From positions 1,240,001 through 1,304,000 of the forward strand of contig CAWHKC010000004.1 of the NCBI GenBank assembly GCA_963829835.1: a stretch of 64,000 nucleotides of DNA, given 5' to 3'. Shown piece after piece: positions 26,917 to 35,673 of the stretch (positions are counted from its first letter, which is position 1; every line of letters starts with the position of its first letter). Source of the stretch: Berkiella sp963829835 (GTDB taxonomy: Bacteria; Pseudomonadota; Gammaproteobacteria; Berkiellales; Berkiellaceae). The notes under the pieces are model-generated. The model saw nothing but the letters and a program-made list of their open reading frames with translations. It made no database searches and was not told the DNA's origin. A program made the translations under genes and the position numbers.

Positions 26917-27690
26917 ATGCTAGAAAATCTAAAAGATCCCATTTTAGAAAATCTTTCTTCAATAGAACATGGTTTTTTCACCCGCCAAGGCGGCGTTAGC
27001 GTAGGCGTGTATGCTTCTCTAAATTGTTCCTTTGCTGGAATGGATTCACCAGATAATGTTCGCGAAAATCGCCGCCGTATCACTACCTATTTTCACCAGC
27101 CCTATGAATCATTAGTGACTGTTGAGAATGAGCATGGAAACGAAGTCGTGGTTGTCAAATCACTGTGGCATGACAGTAAACAACCCATTGGTGATGGCAT
27201 GGTGACCAACCAAAAAAATATTATTCTTGGTACGGATACCGCTGATTGCCCGAGTGTACTATTTGCTGATGACAAAGCTAGCGTAATCGGACTTTGCCAT
27301 GCAGGTTGGAAAGGAGCCAAAAAGGGGATAATTGCGCAAACACTGTCAAAGATGGTATTACTTGGCGCTAAAACTGAAAACATCTGTGCTGCTATTGGCC
27401 CCTGTATTGCGCAAGCATCTTATGAAGTCAGCAATGAATTTTATCAATTATTTCTAAATGAGAATATGGATTATCAATCCTTATTCATACCTTCATCTAA
27501 ATCAGAACATTTTCTGTTTGATTTAAGACAATTCGTTAAAAATCAATTATTAGCGCTTAATTTAAAACATGTTTCTACAAATCTTATTGACACTTATAGT
27601 GATGAGAAAAGGTTCTTTAGCTATCGGCGCACAACACATCGCAAAGAGACTGATTTTGGCGGACATTTTTCTTGTATTTTACTGAAGTAG
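26917..27690 (+). CDS. pgeF: Peptidoglycan editing factor PgeF (YfiH/laccase-domain)
   Basis: This 257-aa protein has normal length for the YfiH/PgeF family. Signature elements are HGFFTRQGGVS, TADCPSVLF (about 106-114), CHAGWKG (about 127-133) and AIGPCI. The Cys and two His form the Zn/Cu site. E. coli PgeF removes misincorporated amino acids from peptidoglycan precursors; related enzymes act on purine nucleosides (family knowledge). It lies alone, 87 bp past the IS tandem, so its promoter must sit in that short gap or derive from the IS. Confidence 0.93.
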   Translation: MLENLKDPILENLSSIEHGFFTRQGGVSVGVYASLNCSFAGMDSPDNVRENRRRITTYFHQPYESLVTVENEHGNEVVVVKSLWHDSKQPIGDGMVTNQKNIILGTDTADCPSVLFADDKASVIGLCHAGWKGAKKGIIAQTLSKMVLLGAKTENICAAIGPCIAQASYEVSNEFYQLFLNENMDYQSLFIPSSKSEHFLFDLRQFVKNQLLALNLKHVSTNLIDTYSDEKRFFSYRRTTHRKETDFGGHFSCILLK

Positions 27691-27808
27691 ATTATACTTA
27701 TTAAGATATGGGAATTTAAAATAGGAATGACGAATGAATAAAACTATTATCTTACTTATTGATATCGCTAAGGAAAAATGGTTTGTGTTCCCATTAAGTA
27801 AACATAGT

Positions 27809-28819
27809 TTATTTAGCTATTTGATAAATTATAGTTTCTCCATTTTCCGGGGCTAAAAAAGCACTTTCACTTAAACCATGGATGAGCAAACTCTTTTTTA
27901 GATCTTTAACAGGTGTATCATAACCTTCATAGGACAGCCTAAAGGTGCGATGATGTGTCGCAATGCTCAAACGACTTTTTAAATCTAAACTAGCTTTTAC
28001 AGCTTCTTCTGGATTAATATGCTGTTGTTTCATAAACCAACGAGGCTCATAGGCGCCTATTGGCAAAATACTGATGTCAGGTGCTGTTAACTTTTGGTTA
28101 ATTTCTTTAAAATGAGGACCATAACCGGTATCACCTGCAAAATAGATTTTTAATTTTCCTGATTGGATCCAATAGCCGCCCCATAGTGCTTTATTACGAT
28201 CGGTAACCTTTCGCATTGACCAATGAACAGCGGGTACGAGCGAAATGGATTGATTTTCATTCAGTGGGTAGCTTTCCCACCAATCCAGTTCTAATACATT
28301 TTCTATTTTTTTGCTTTTTAAGTACCTAGCATTACCAAGTGGAACTATATACAAAGGGTTAAACATTTTTTTTAATTTGACTAATGTTGGTAAATTCATA
28401 TGATCAAAATGATTATGACTAATTAAGACAATATGAATGGGCGGGAGTTCTTTTAAGTGAATGCCAGGGTCACGTACACGTTTTGGACCTAATAAAGAAG
28501 TAGGTCCTGCTCGTTTAGTGTAAATGGGATCTGTCAAAAGATTAAGATTTTGGATTTGAATGAGATGGCTAGCGTGATTGATATAAGTAATATGAGTTTT
28601 ATCCATAGAAAGTGTTTGAGCTAATTGGGGAATTGCTTGGTTTTCAACTCTTTTGGGCCATTGCTCTTGCCCTTTGCGACCTATTAACATTTTTACAACA
28701 TGGCGAATACGTTTCCTTATTTCCATTCCAGGATTATAAAATCTGTTACCATCATAATGATCTGAAGGCGGATAGAGTTCTTGTTTAGCTCGCCTGCCTT
28801 TACGCATGGTTTCCCTCAT
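27809..28819 (-). CDS. NAPE-PLD-like metallo-beta-lactamase fold hydrolase
   Basis: The 336-aa protein carries the MBL metal motif HNHFDH (about 133-138), FAGDTGYG (metal-binding Asp) and PIGAYEPRWFMKQQHINPEEA. The last is the hallmark of the N-acyl-phosphatidylethanolamine phospholipase D branch. NAPE-PLD releases N-acylethanolamines from membrane lipids; bacterial homologues are common but often have unknown substrates. The start codon directly abuts the TAA of fadD, so the two are co-translated. The N-terminus is very basic with no signal peptide. Confidence 0.85.
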   Translation of the reverse strand: MRETMRKGRRAKQELYPPSDHYDGNRFYNPGMEIRKRIRHVVKMLIGRKGQEQWPKRVENQAIPQLAQTLSMDKTHITYINHASHLIQIQNLNLLTDPIYTKRAGPTSLLGPKRVRDPGIHLKELPPIHIVLISHNHFDHMNLPTLVKLKKMFNPLYIVPLGNARYLKSKKIENVLELDWWESYPLNENQSISLVPAVHWSMRKVTDRNKALWGGYWIQSGKLKIYFAGDTGYGPHFKEINQKLTAPDISILPIGAYEPRWFMKQQHINPEEAVKASLDLKSRLSIATHHRTFRLSYEGYDTPVKDLKKSLLIHGLSESAFLAPENGETIIYQIAK

Positions 28820-30478
28820 TTATTCTGTGATTAATTTTCTTCGCAATACTTTTCCAACCGTGGTTTTAGGTAATTCTTTGACAAATTCTACTTCTTTTGG
28901 AATTTTATATTTTGTGAGATGCTCTTTACAATATAATATAATATCTTTTTCTGTTAATTTAGGGTCTTTTTTAACAACATAGGCTTTAACATGCTCATCT
29001 CCCTCTGATGTTTTATATCCTGTAACGCCGACTTCGAGAACACCAGGATGTTTAGCAATCACATCTTCGATTTGATTGGGATAAACCTTAAACCCTGATA
29101 TATCTATCATATCTTTTTTGCGATCTACTATAAATATAAATCCTTCTTCATTAATGGTTGCTATATCTCCTGTTCGAAGCCAGCCATCAGAGGATAATGC
29201 CATAGCCGTTTCTTGAGGTTGATTCCAGTAGCCTTTCATCACTTGCGGTCCTCGGACACATAATTCACCTGGTGTATTCAGACCAACTTCATTATTATCA
29301 TCATCAATTATTTTTATTTCTGTTGATGGTACGGGAATACCGACACTACCATTGAAAGATTTAGTATTGAGTGGGTTAAAGGTGACAACAGGAGATGTTT
29401 CTGTTAACCCATAGCCTTCAATTAAAACGTTAGCGGTTAGTTCTTGCCATCTTTGAGCGACTTTGGCTTGCGTTGCCATTCCGCCTGCGATAGTAATTTT
29501 AAGCGTAGAAAAATCAATCTCAGCAAAGTAAGGGTTATTCATTAAAGCATTAAATAAGGTGTTAATGCCTAGTAACATAGTAAAAGGTATCTTTTTTAGT
29601 GTTTTAATAAATCCAGCAATGTCGCGTGGATTTGTAATCAAAACGGCTTTAGTACCATATTTAAACAATGACATACTGCAGAGCAAGGCATAAATATGGT
29701 AAAACGGCAAGGGAAGGATAGCAATTTCTTTACTCAATGCTATTTTTGTTTTCAAAATGTCATCAACTTGCAAGATATTAGCAACAATATTTTTATGTAA
29801 AAGTATAGCGCCTTTTGCTATGCCTGTCGTACCACCAGTATATTGTAAAAAGGCAATATCTTGCAGTGTTAAGTTCACAGCAACAATTGGTTTTTGTAAT
29901 CCTATCTCCATCGCCTGCTTAAAGGTTGTGGCATTTGGTATTGAATAGGGACGGATCATTTTTTTTACATACTTTAGCACAAAATTAATGAGCAGTGATT
30001 TAGGGAAGCTGAGTAAGTCTCCAAATTTTGTGACGATAACGTTTTTAATAATAGATGTATTGAGAAGTGCTTTTTCAACAGTCACTGCAGCATTTTCAGA
30101 AACGATAATGGTTTGTGCACCAGAATCTTTTAATTGAAAAGTGAGTTCATCTACTGTATATAAAGGATTAATGTTAACAACGATCAAACCGGCGCGTAAT
30201 ATTCCGTAAATAGCAATTGGATATTGCAAAATATTGGGCATCATCACAGCGACTCGATCCCCCTTTTTTAACTGTAATGCATTTTGCAAATACGAAGCAA
30301 AGTGACCGGAACATTCTTCAACTTTATTAAACTTCAGGGAGCAACCAAAATTTTCATAAGCAATAAGGTCGTCAAATTGTTTACAGCTTTGTTCAAAAAT
30401 ATCAACGATTGATCCGTATTCATCGATATTAATTTCAGCAGGCATATCTGCATAATGTTTGAGCCAGATTTTTTCCAT
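28820..30478 (-). CDS. fadD: Long-chain acyl-CoA synthetase (FadD)
   Basis: This 552-aa AMP-forming ligase has the P-loop-like LQYTGGTTGIAKGA (about 210-223), GYGLTETSPVV, the adenylate motif GWLRTGDIATINEEG, DRKKDMIDISGFKV, and the C-terminal catalytic lysine in TTVGKVLRRKL. Length and motifs match E. coli FadD. It activates fatty acids to acyl-CoA at the inner membrane face for beta-oxidation or lipid synthesis. It is the first gene of a two-gene unit with the NAPE-PLD-like hydrolase, which links fatty-acid activation to N-acyl lipid turnover (inference). Confidence 0.93.
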   Translation of the reverse strand: MEKIWLKHYADMPAEINIDEYGSIVDIFEQSCKQFDDLIAYENFGCSLKFNKVEECSGHFASYLQNALQLKKGDRVAVMMPNILQYPIAIYGILRAGLIVVNINPLYTVDELTFQLKDSGAQTIIVSENAAVTVEKALLNTSIIKNVIVTKFGDLLSFPKSLLINFVLKYVKKMIRPYSIPNATTFKQAMEIGLQKPIVAVNLTLQDIAFLQYTGGTTGIAKGAILLHKNIVANILQVDDILKTKIALSKEIAILPLPFYHIYALLCSMSLFKYGTKAVLITNPRDIAGFIKTLKKIPFTMLLGINTLFNALMNNPYFAEIDFSTLKITIAGGMATQAKVAQRWQELTANVLIEGYGLTETSPVVTFNPLNTKSFNGSVGIPVPSTEIKIIDDDNNEVGLNTPGELCVRGPQVMKGYWNQPQETAMALSSDGWLRTGDIATINEEGFIFIVDRKKDMIDISGFKVYPNQIEDVIAKHPGVLEVGVTGYKTSEGDEHVKAYVVKKDPKLTEKDIILYCKEHLTKYKIPKEVEFVKELPKTTVGKVLRRKLITE

Positions 30479-30624
30479 ATTTCACCCTTTGCTATGAAGA
30501 ATACCCTTCATAATGATATGAGTAAATGTGAGTGAATATAGTTCAATTTAGTTTTTAATAATTTAGGTGAAATGCACTGATTAGATGTAGTCAAAAAAGT
30601 CGAGCTTGCAGCTTGCCTACCAGT

Positions 30625-31101
30625 TTAGGCTCCTTTTCTGCTTAACTGCTCATCACTTAGAATCATGGTGTGACTGGTTGCAACCGCAATCAATTTACCG
30701 TCTTTGGTTTTAACCTCGGCTTTCATTACCAATAGCGATTTTGATTTTGAAACAAGTTCGCCTGTGACTAGAACAAACTCATCTTTTTCTTCAAATGCTC
30801 GGATATAGGTAGTGTTTAAATCAATGGTAACGGCTGGCCTTTTCGCTATCATAAAAGAAAGTGGACCACAGACCTCATCGATCATGGCACAAATGATGCC
30901 ACCTTGCGTTCGTCGAAGAGGGTTTGAAAATTGAGGATTGAATTTAAACATAGCGGTTATCGATTTTTCACTATCAATTTTTGTGTAAATAGTTTCCAAG
31001 ATCTTGCCAGATTGATGTGGTAATTCAAGATTAATACCCATCGCAGCAAATTCATTTTTCATATCGATAAACAATTTTTCCGCGTTCTTATCAAGATCCA
31101 T
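30625..31101 (-). CDS. PaaI-type hotdog-fold thioesterase
   Basis: This 158-aa hotdog protein has RRTQGGIICAMIDEVCGPLSF (the catalytic Gly-Gly/Asp-Glu helix) and TIDLNTTYIRAF strand motifs, typical of the PaaI/4HBT acyl-CoA thioesterase family. It probably hydrolyses acyl- or aryl-CoA. It lies 15 bp behind a small double-glycine-leader gene on the same strand, and fadD lies further downstream, also on this strand. The exact substrate is unknown. Confidence 0.82.
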   Translation of the reverse strand: MDLDKNAEKLFIDMKNEFAAMGINLELPHQSGKILETIYTKIDSEKSITAMFKFNPQFSNPLRRTQGGIICAMIDEVCGPLSFMIAKRPAVTIDLNTTYIRAFEEKDEFVLVTGELVSKSKSLLVMKAEVKTKDGKLIAVATSHTMILSDEQLSRKGA

Positions 31102-31116
31102 TGTGATTCCCAGCTT

Positions 31117-31359
31117 TTAATGCGCGACGGTGCTAACGTCCGTTGCGATAGTTTTAATTTCATTGCCCATTTGCGTTGTGCCAGCACCGCTTGGCTGAGC
31201 AGGCATAGAGCCGGTTTTATTAAAGATATATAAACTTAATAAGTTATTGCCAAAATAAAGTGCGGCTACTACACCGCTAACAATCAATGTAACAACAGTT
31301 GCTGTGATAACAAAGCCACCTTGAACAGCTTGTACTTCTTCTAAATTCAATTCGCGCAT
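31117..31359 (-). CDS. Double-glycine leader peptide, bacteriocin-like
   Basis: The 80-aa product starts MRELNLEEVQAVQGG, a textbook double-glycine leader for C39-peptidase ABC exporters. The predicted mature part (65 aa) opens with a strongly hydrophobic helix (FVITATVVTLIVSGVVAALYF), followed by a Gly/Ser/Thr-rich tail without Cys. AGGAG lies 8 nt upstream of ATG. It shares the leader type with 1117-1407. No exporter or immunity gene is adjacent; the following gene is a thioesterase. Class IIb-like bacteriocin, or a membrane-active secreted peptide, is the best guess. Confidence 0.75.
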   Translation of the reverse strand: MRELNLEEVQAVQGGFVITATVVTLIVSGVVAALYFGNNLLSLYIFNKTGSMPAQPSGAGTTQMGNEIKTIATDVSTVAH

Positions 31360-31509
31360 AAGAGTTCTCCTATATAAATAATTATCACATTATCAATCAT
31401 GTCAATGATTGGCAACTTTTAAGCGATTTCTTCTCATAGGCTTGCATATCGTTTAGTTTTGTGAGTAAGCATTCAGAATTAATATATAAAACAAAGGAAC
31501 GTTCTATCT

Positions 31510-33096
31510 TTAAGCTCTAAATGTATCCTTATAAATAACGCTTTGGATATTTTCTTTGGAAGGATCATTTGTCACTTTAGAAAGAGCGTTAAGTGTACGT
31601 GAACGCCGCTGTTTATTTAAAAAAGCAGGCAGTATTTGTTGTTCTTTTAAATCACGTAATGCGCAGACTATATTAGAGCCAATTTTTTCTTGAGAAAGTT
31701 GAGTATGTTCTGCAACAATTTTTTTTCCTTTTGTAACAACAACCTGATATGACTGAGATTCATAGTGTCTATCAAATTTCTCAGTCAGTGCAGGTTTTGA
31801 GTCGGCAGTTGGCGTTGAAAAATCTACTGAATGAAGCAGCGCCTGTTCAATTAAATGAGGTGAGACATCTTTCAGTGAATCTTTGAGCATACTGACAATG
31901 AGTTTCACACCTATTATTTTAGTGACATCAGTTGGCATTGGTCGTTCAGCATATTGCAGTTGAATCGTTTCAAGGTAATGTTGAAATTTCTCTACAGCTT
32001 CCTTTTTTACTGCTTGAAATTGATTCAATTTGCGTTTGAGGTCGCCCAAAACAGGATCTTCCAAGGCCATCGTGCGTTTACTTTTTCCATTTAACATAAT
32101 AGTGGAAGCTTGAGGATAAGCTAGCGTTAATAGTAATGCTTCTTTGACAAATCCTTGCGTTAGTAGTACATGGATGGCATGTCTGCCCTTTATCATAAAA
32201 TCAAGATCTTTTTGTAAAAACTTTAAAGCTTGTTCAAAAAATTCCGATTTTCCTTTTATAATAAGTTCAATTAGAATGCCAAAGCCACTCAACTGTTCAA
32301 ATTTTCCAGAAACAGGATGTGCATTCCAATCGATATTTTTTGGATTTTGCTTTAACAATTGAGCAAGCGCTGTTTTTGCCCATTCTTTGTCTAAATGTAC
32401 GCCTAACAATATTGCCCAAAATGGAGTTGGGCATTGATGTAAATCATCAGGGTCTTTTATTATTCCCCATTTAATTAGTCGAGTTTTTTGCTCGCGTTTG
32501 GCTTGCCAGTCAAACAGGGTATAATTGCAAGAGCTTAATTCTATAAGTTTTTGCTGAGCAGGTTCATTATCACGAAATGCCAAACAAATAAGCCAATACA
32601 AAGCATTATTCGCTTGATTGGCACCTTTTTGTGGTTTAGCGTTCCAGTATAATGTTAAACCTTGTTTAGCGAATAACGTTGACACCGCTTTTTCAGCCCA
32701 TGGCATCCCTTTAGCTGCGCAGCGCAAGAGTACCAGAAGTGCAGATTCGGCTTCATTAGCAGATCCTCTTGGAGCAACGGCATTCCAATTAATTTGAAAA
32801 GCTCTTTTTTGTGCCATGTTTAATAACTTTTCTTGTGCTCTTGATTTACCAATAAGTGCTTGAGATAAAATTGGCCACGGTGAAGTTGTTTCACCTATTG
32901 AATTTAGAGGTGCAGAAACGTCATCAAGACTAGCTGTTTGAGGATGACCTTTAAATCGAGAATGTGCTCTTGATAGATCATCTACGCTAAAAGTGGCTTT
33001 AATGGGTTTCTCTCTTTTATGAGACTTTGATTTTGCTTCAAAACTATATGAGGTGGCGATTTGAATAGCTGGGCCTGGTCCATTGGAAGTCGTCAT
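31510..33096 (-). CDS. WNA-repeat protein, unknown
   Basis: This 528-aa protein contains a repeated unit. [ND]W[NQ]A occurs at about 104, 151, 197 and 257, each followed by a Pro/Gly turn (PRGSAN, PQKGAN, PVSGK) and a helix with an ALxxLL...A pattern. Units are 46-60 residues long. This looks like a helical solenoid repeat (ankyrin- or Sel1-like in style) that I cannot place in a known family. The N-terminus is disordered and basic; the C-terminus (about 390-528) is a separate helical part. AGGA lies 8 nt before the ATG. Confidence 0.6.
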   Translation of the reverse strand: MTTSNGPGPAIQIATSYSFEAKSKSHKREKPIKATFSVDDLSRAHSRFKGHPQTASLDDVSAPLNSIGETTSPWPILSQALIGKSRAQEKLLNMAQKRAFQINWNAVAPRGSANEAESALLVLLRCAAKGMPWAEKAVSTLFAKQGLTLYWNAKPQKGANQANNALYWLICLAFRDNEPAQQKLIELSSCNYTLFDWQAKREQKTRLIKWGIIKDPDDLHQCPTPFWAILLGVHLDKEWAKTALAQLLKQNPKNIDWNAHPVSGKFEQLSGFGILIELIIKGKSEFFEQALKFLQKDLDFMIKGRHAIHVLLTQGFVKEALLLTLAYPQASTIMLNGKSKRTMALEDPVLGDLKRKLNQFQAVKKEAVEKFQHYLETIQLQYAERPMPTDVTKIIGVKLIVSMLKDSLKDVSPHLIEQALLHSVDFSTPTADSKPALTEKFDRHYESQSYQVVVTKGKKIVAEHTQLSQEKIGSNIVCALRDLKEQQILPAFLNKQRRSRTLNALSKVTNDPSKENIQSVIYKDTFRA

Positions 33097-33285
33097 GAGA
33101 CATTTCCTATTCTAATGTGCAGATCGGGGCTGCTAATACTGCTGCAAGCGACTTGATTTTTATCATTATGAAATAAAAGTTACAAGTTTTTTGTTAAGAC
33201 TGCTGTTAGATGAATGTTTATTGATTAACTTTAAGGTTTGCGCATTTAATACGTATTTTTTCCAAATTAAAAAGGATAATCTCAG

Positions 33286-34227
33286 ATGAAAATTGCTCAG
33301 ATCCACGCCTGGGGAGATTCGGATGTCATAAAAATTGATGATGTTGCTGTTCCCCAAATTAAAGATAATGAAGTGTTGGTGGCTGTGCATGCGGCAGGGG
33401 TCAATCCCATTGATTGGAAAGTTAGAGAGGGCTATTTCGCTGACTTTATGAAAGATTGTTTTCCCTTTGCGATGGGGTGGGATTTTTCAGGAACAGTTGT
33501 CAGTGTTGGTGCTAAAGCCAATTATTATCAAGTCGGTGATGAAGTTTTTGGTTTGATTAGATTCCCTGATGCAGCAGGCTGTTTTGCTGAATATGTTGCA
33601 GCACCAATCGATCAGATCTCGCATAAACCTGCCAATCTTGATCATGTTCATACTGCTGGCGTTGCATTAGTTTCTTTGACTGCGTGGCAAGCTTTGGTTG
33701 AAACTGCCCAGATAAAACCAGGTCAAAAAATCCTTATCCATGCAGCTGCAGGTGGCGTTGGTCAAATGGCAGTTCAATTGGCAAAGTGGAAGGGAGCAAC
33801 TGTTATCGCAACTGGCTCATCTACTACAAAAGAATTACTACAATCTCTTGGTGTTTCACAATTCATTAATTATCAAACTGAAAAGTTTGAAGATAAAATT
33901 GATAGTGTCGATATTGTACTTGACTTAGTGGGGGGTGATTATACAGCGCGATCGATTGCTGTCCTGAAATCGAGTGGAAAATTGATATGTTTTACCAAGC
34001 CCTTAACACCAGAAGAAACTCAATTAGCAAAAGAAAAAAATATTGATGCTCAATTTACCATTGTTAAGCCAGATGGTGAGCAGCTTCATATGATTACTCA
34101 TTTGATTGATGATGGGGTGTTAAATATCAAAGTGGATAAAGTATTTCCATTTACTCAAATCAAAGAAGCTTTGACACTTCAACAATCTGGACATTGTCAT
34201 GGAAAGGTGATTTTGAAAATAAAATAG
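33286..34227 (+). CDS. NADP-dependent quinone oxidoreductase-like MDR protein
   Basis: This 313-aa medium-chain dehydrogenase/reductase has the GroES-like N-half with HAAGVNPIDWKVREG, and the cofactor motif HAAAGGVGQMAVQLAK followed by GATVIATGSS. It lacks the structural Zn cysteines and matches the zeta-crystallin/quinone oxidoreductase branch. It probably reduces quinones or enones with NADPH in the cytosol. AAGGA precedes the ATG. It stands alone between oppositely oriented accessory genes. Confidence 0.9.
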   Translation: MKIAQIHAWGDSDVIKIDDVAVPQIKDNEVLVAVHAAGVNPIDWKVREGYFADFMKDCFPFAMGWDFSGTVVSVGAKANYYQVGDEVFGLIRFPDAAGCFAEYVAAPIDQISHKPANLDHVHTAGVALVSLTAWQALVETAQIKPGQKILIHAAAGGVGQMAVQLAKWKGATVIATGSSTTKELLQSLGVSQFINYQTEKFEDKIDSVDIVLDLVGGDYTARSIAVLKSSGKLICFTKPLTPEETQLAKEKNIDAQFTIVKPDGEQLHMITHLIDDGVLNIKVDKVFPFTQIKEALTLQQSGHCHGKVILKIK

Positions 34228-34265
34228 GAACGAGGGGCCAGACTATGGCCCCTATTTTCATTTGA

Positions 34266-35048
34266 TTACTGTATTTTGCATTTTCCAACAAGTAGCTGTT
34301 CTTTTCCTTTGTTCTCAATAAATTTACTCATGATAACGCCGGTATTTAAATCGATTGTTGAGCGATCATTGTCGTTGTTATGAGAAAATTGAATCCTCAT
34401 CGATTGAAAAGTAGATTGAAAGGGTAAGGTGACATTGCTATTGTTAAAAAATCGAATTTCCTCATTAGCGGCATCAAAATAAAAGAAAGCTCTTTTCTTT
34501 TGATTTTTTTTATCCATTGGATCTTCTGAGTGCATAGTGCAATCCAGCACTGTCCATCTCGGATAGAGTGTCACGGAGACAAAATTTGAGTTATTTGAAG
34601 TATAACAAAAGAGATCAACTGTTCTATCTAGTTTTGAAGTCCAGATCACCTGAGTATAGTTATTGGGTTCTTGATTCTTAACATGAACCTCATTTGTTCG
34701 CTGGCCATACATCTTGGTAATGGACTCTTGTAAATTAGAACATAATTTTTCAACGTCTTCATTTTTAAGATTAGCTATATGTGTTATCTGCGAGAGGCCT
34801 TTAGTATCAAGAAATTTTACTGTTTTATTAAAATCAACGCCGTTTATCTTGGTGGGCATTTTGGATTCAAAAATATGTGATTTGTCTTGTGAAGCGCTAG
34901 CTGTAAAGTCATTGTTTTTAATATATTTATCCTGAGCAATGCCCCAAGGAATAGTATGTGCTGTTAAGGCTGATTCTTGAGCATGTAGATTCCATGTAAA
35001 TAACATTAAGACTGTCAATATGGGTTTAATGGTCATTAACTTTATCAA
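34266..35048 (-). CDS. Secreted protein, unknown
   Basis: The 260-aa protein has an N-terminal signal sequence (ILTVLMLFTWNLHAQE). The body is mainly beta with a few Cys (LCSNL, FCYTS, DCTMH, GKCKIQ) that may form disulfides. No family was recognised. The start is TTG 35048 because AAGGAG lies 8 nt upstream; the ATG five codons in is too far from it. It is encoded downstream of a Lys-rich-tail protein, only 16 bp apart, so they may share a transcript. Confidence 0.55.
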   Translation of the reverse strand: MIKLMTIKPILTVLMLFTWNLHAQESALTAHTIPWGIAQDKYIKNNDFTASASQDKSHIFESKMPTKINGVDFNKTVKFLDTKGLSQITHIANLKNEDVEKLCSNLQESITKMYGQRTNEVHVKNQEPNNYTQVIWTSKLDRTVDLFCYTSNNSNFVSVTLYPRWTVLDCTMHSEDPMDKKNQKKRAFFYFDAANEEIRFFNNSNVTLPFQSTFQSMRIQFSHNNDNDRSTIDLNTGVIMSKFIENKGKEQLLVGKCKIQ

Positions 35049-35064
35049 GAGAAATACTCCTTGT

Positions 35065-35460
35065 TTACGGCCGCTTATCCTTTTCTTTCTTATGTTTTTT
35101 TTCTTTTTTCTCCTTCTTTTCTTTGAGAGCCAATCGATTTATCGATGGAAGAGATGATGAAGAGGAAGATGGTTGCGAAAGTCTTGCAGCAGAAAGACTA
35201 ACGTTAGGAGCAAGTGCGCCAGGTTGAGAGCTTCTAAAATTTCTTTCACTTTGATGAGTGATTGGCTTCCATGATGAGGGAGGCGGAGGCTTAAGTGAAG
35301 GCAATGGAGAGACAATGTGAAATCTTGGATCAGGTACAAGAGGATCTGTTCGTTGAGCATTAAGTGAAGGCATTAAAACGTATTGATAGGTAATTGGAGC
35401 AGCAGGTTTTTCTCTATTATCAATCCAGCCATCAGGACTGGTATCCGCGCCTTTTTTCAT
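35065..35460 (-). CDS. Pro/Ser-rich protein with Lys/Glu tail
   Basis: About 131 aa and disordered. A Pro/Ser-rich body (SLKPPPPSSWKP, QPSSSSSSLPS) ends in a lysine-dense tail (KEKKEKKEKKHKKEKDKRP) that resembles a nuclear-localisation or nucleic-acid-binding tract. The start chosen, 35460 (MKKGADTSP), gives a uniform composition; the longer reading from 35514 is possible and neither ribosome site is strong. A related composition occurs in 45435-46109. Function unknown; a host-directed role is inference. Confidence 0.5.
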   Translation of the reverse strand: MKKGADTSPDGWIDNREKPAAPITYQYVLMPSLNAQRTDPLVPDPRFHIVSPLPSLKPPPPSSWKPITHQSERNFRSSQPGALAPNVSLSAARLSQPSSSSSSLPSINRLALKEKKEKKEKKHKKEKDKRP

Positions 35461-35673
35461 TTGTGTCTCATGCCTATAGGTTAATCGGGTAATTCTACTA
35501 AAGGAGTGATACACAAAAATAGGGTTAAATGCATATTGATGTAGTTGGATTACTAATTTTATTGGCTAAATAAAATATGAGTTGAGTGTTTTTTACCACA
35601 TTTTAGGTTTCATACTTAAGTTAAAATACTTGCCCTCTTTAGTATCAAATCTTAAAATTTTTTAGGTGATCTC

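Noticed and set aside
27734..27856. Short plus-strand ORF of 40 codons after pgeF
   Set aside because: No homology or domain seen, weak start, and the end overlaps the NAPE-PLD-like gene on the other strand; not supportable as a gene.
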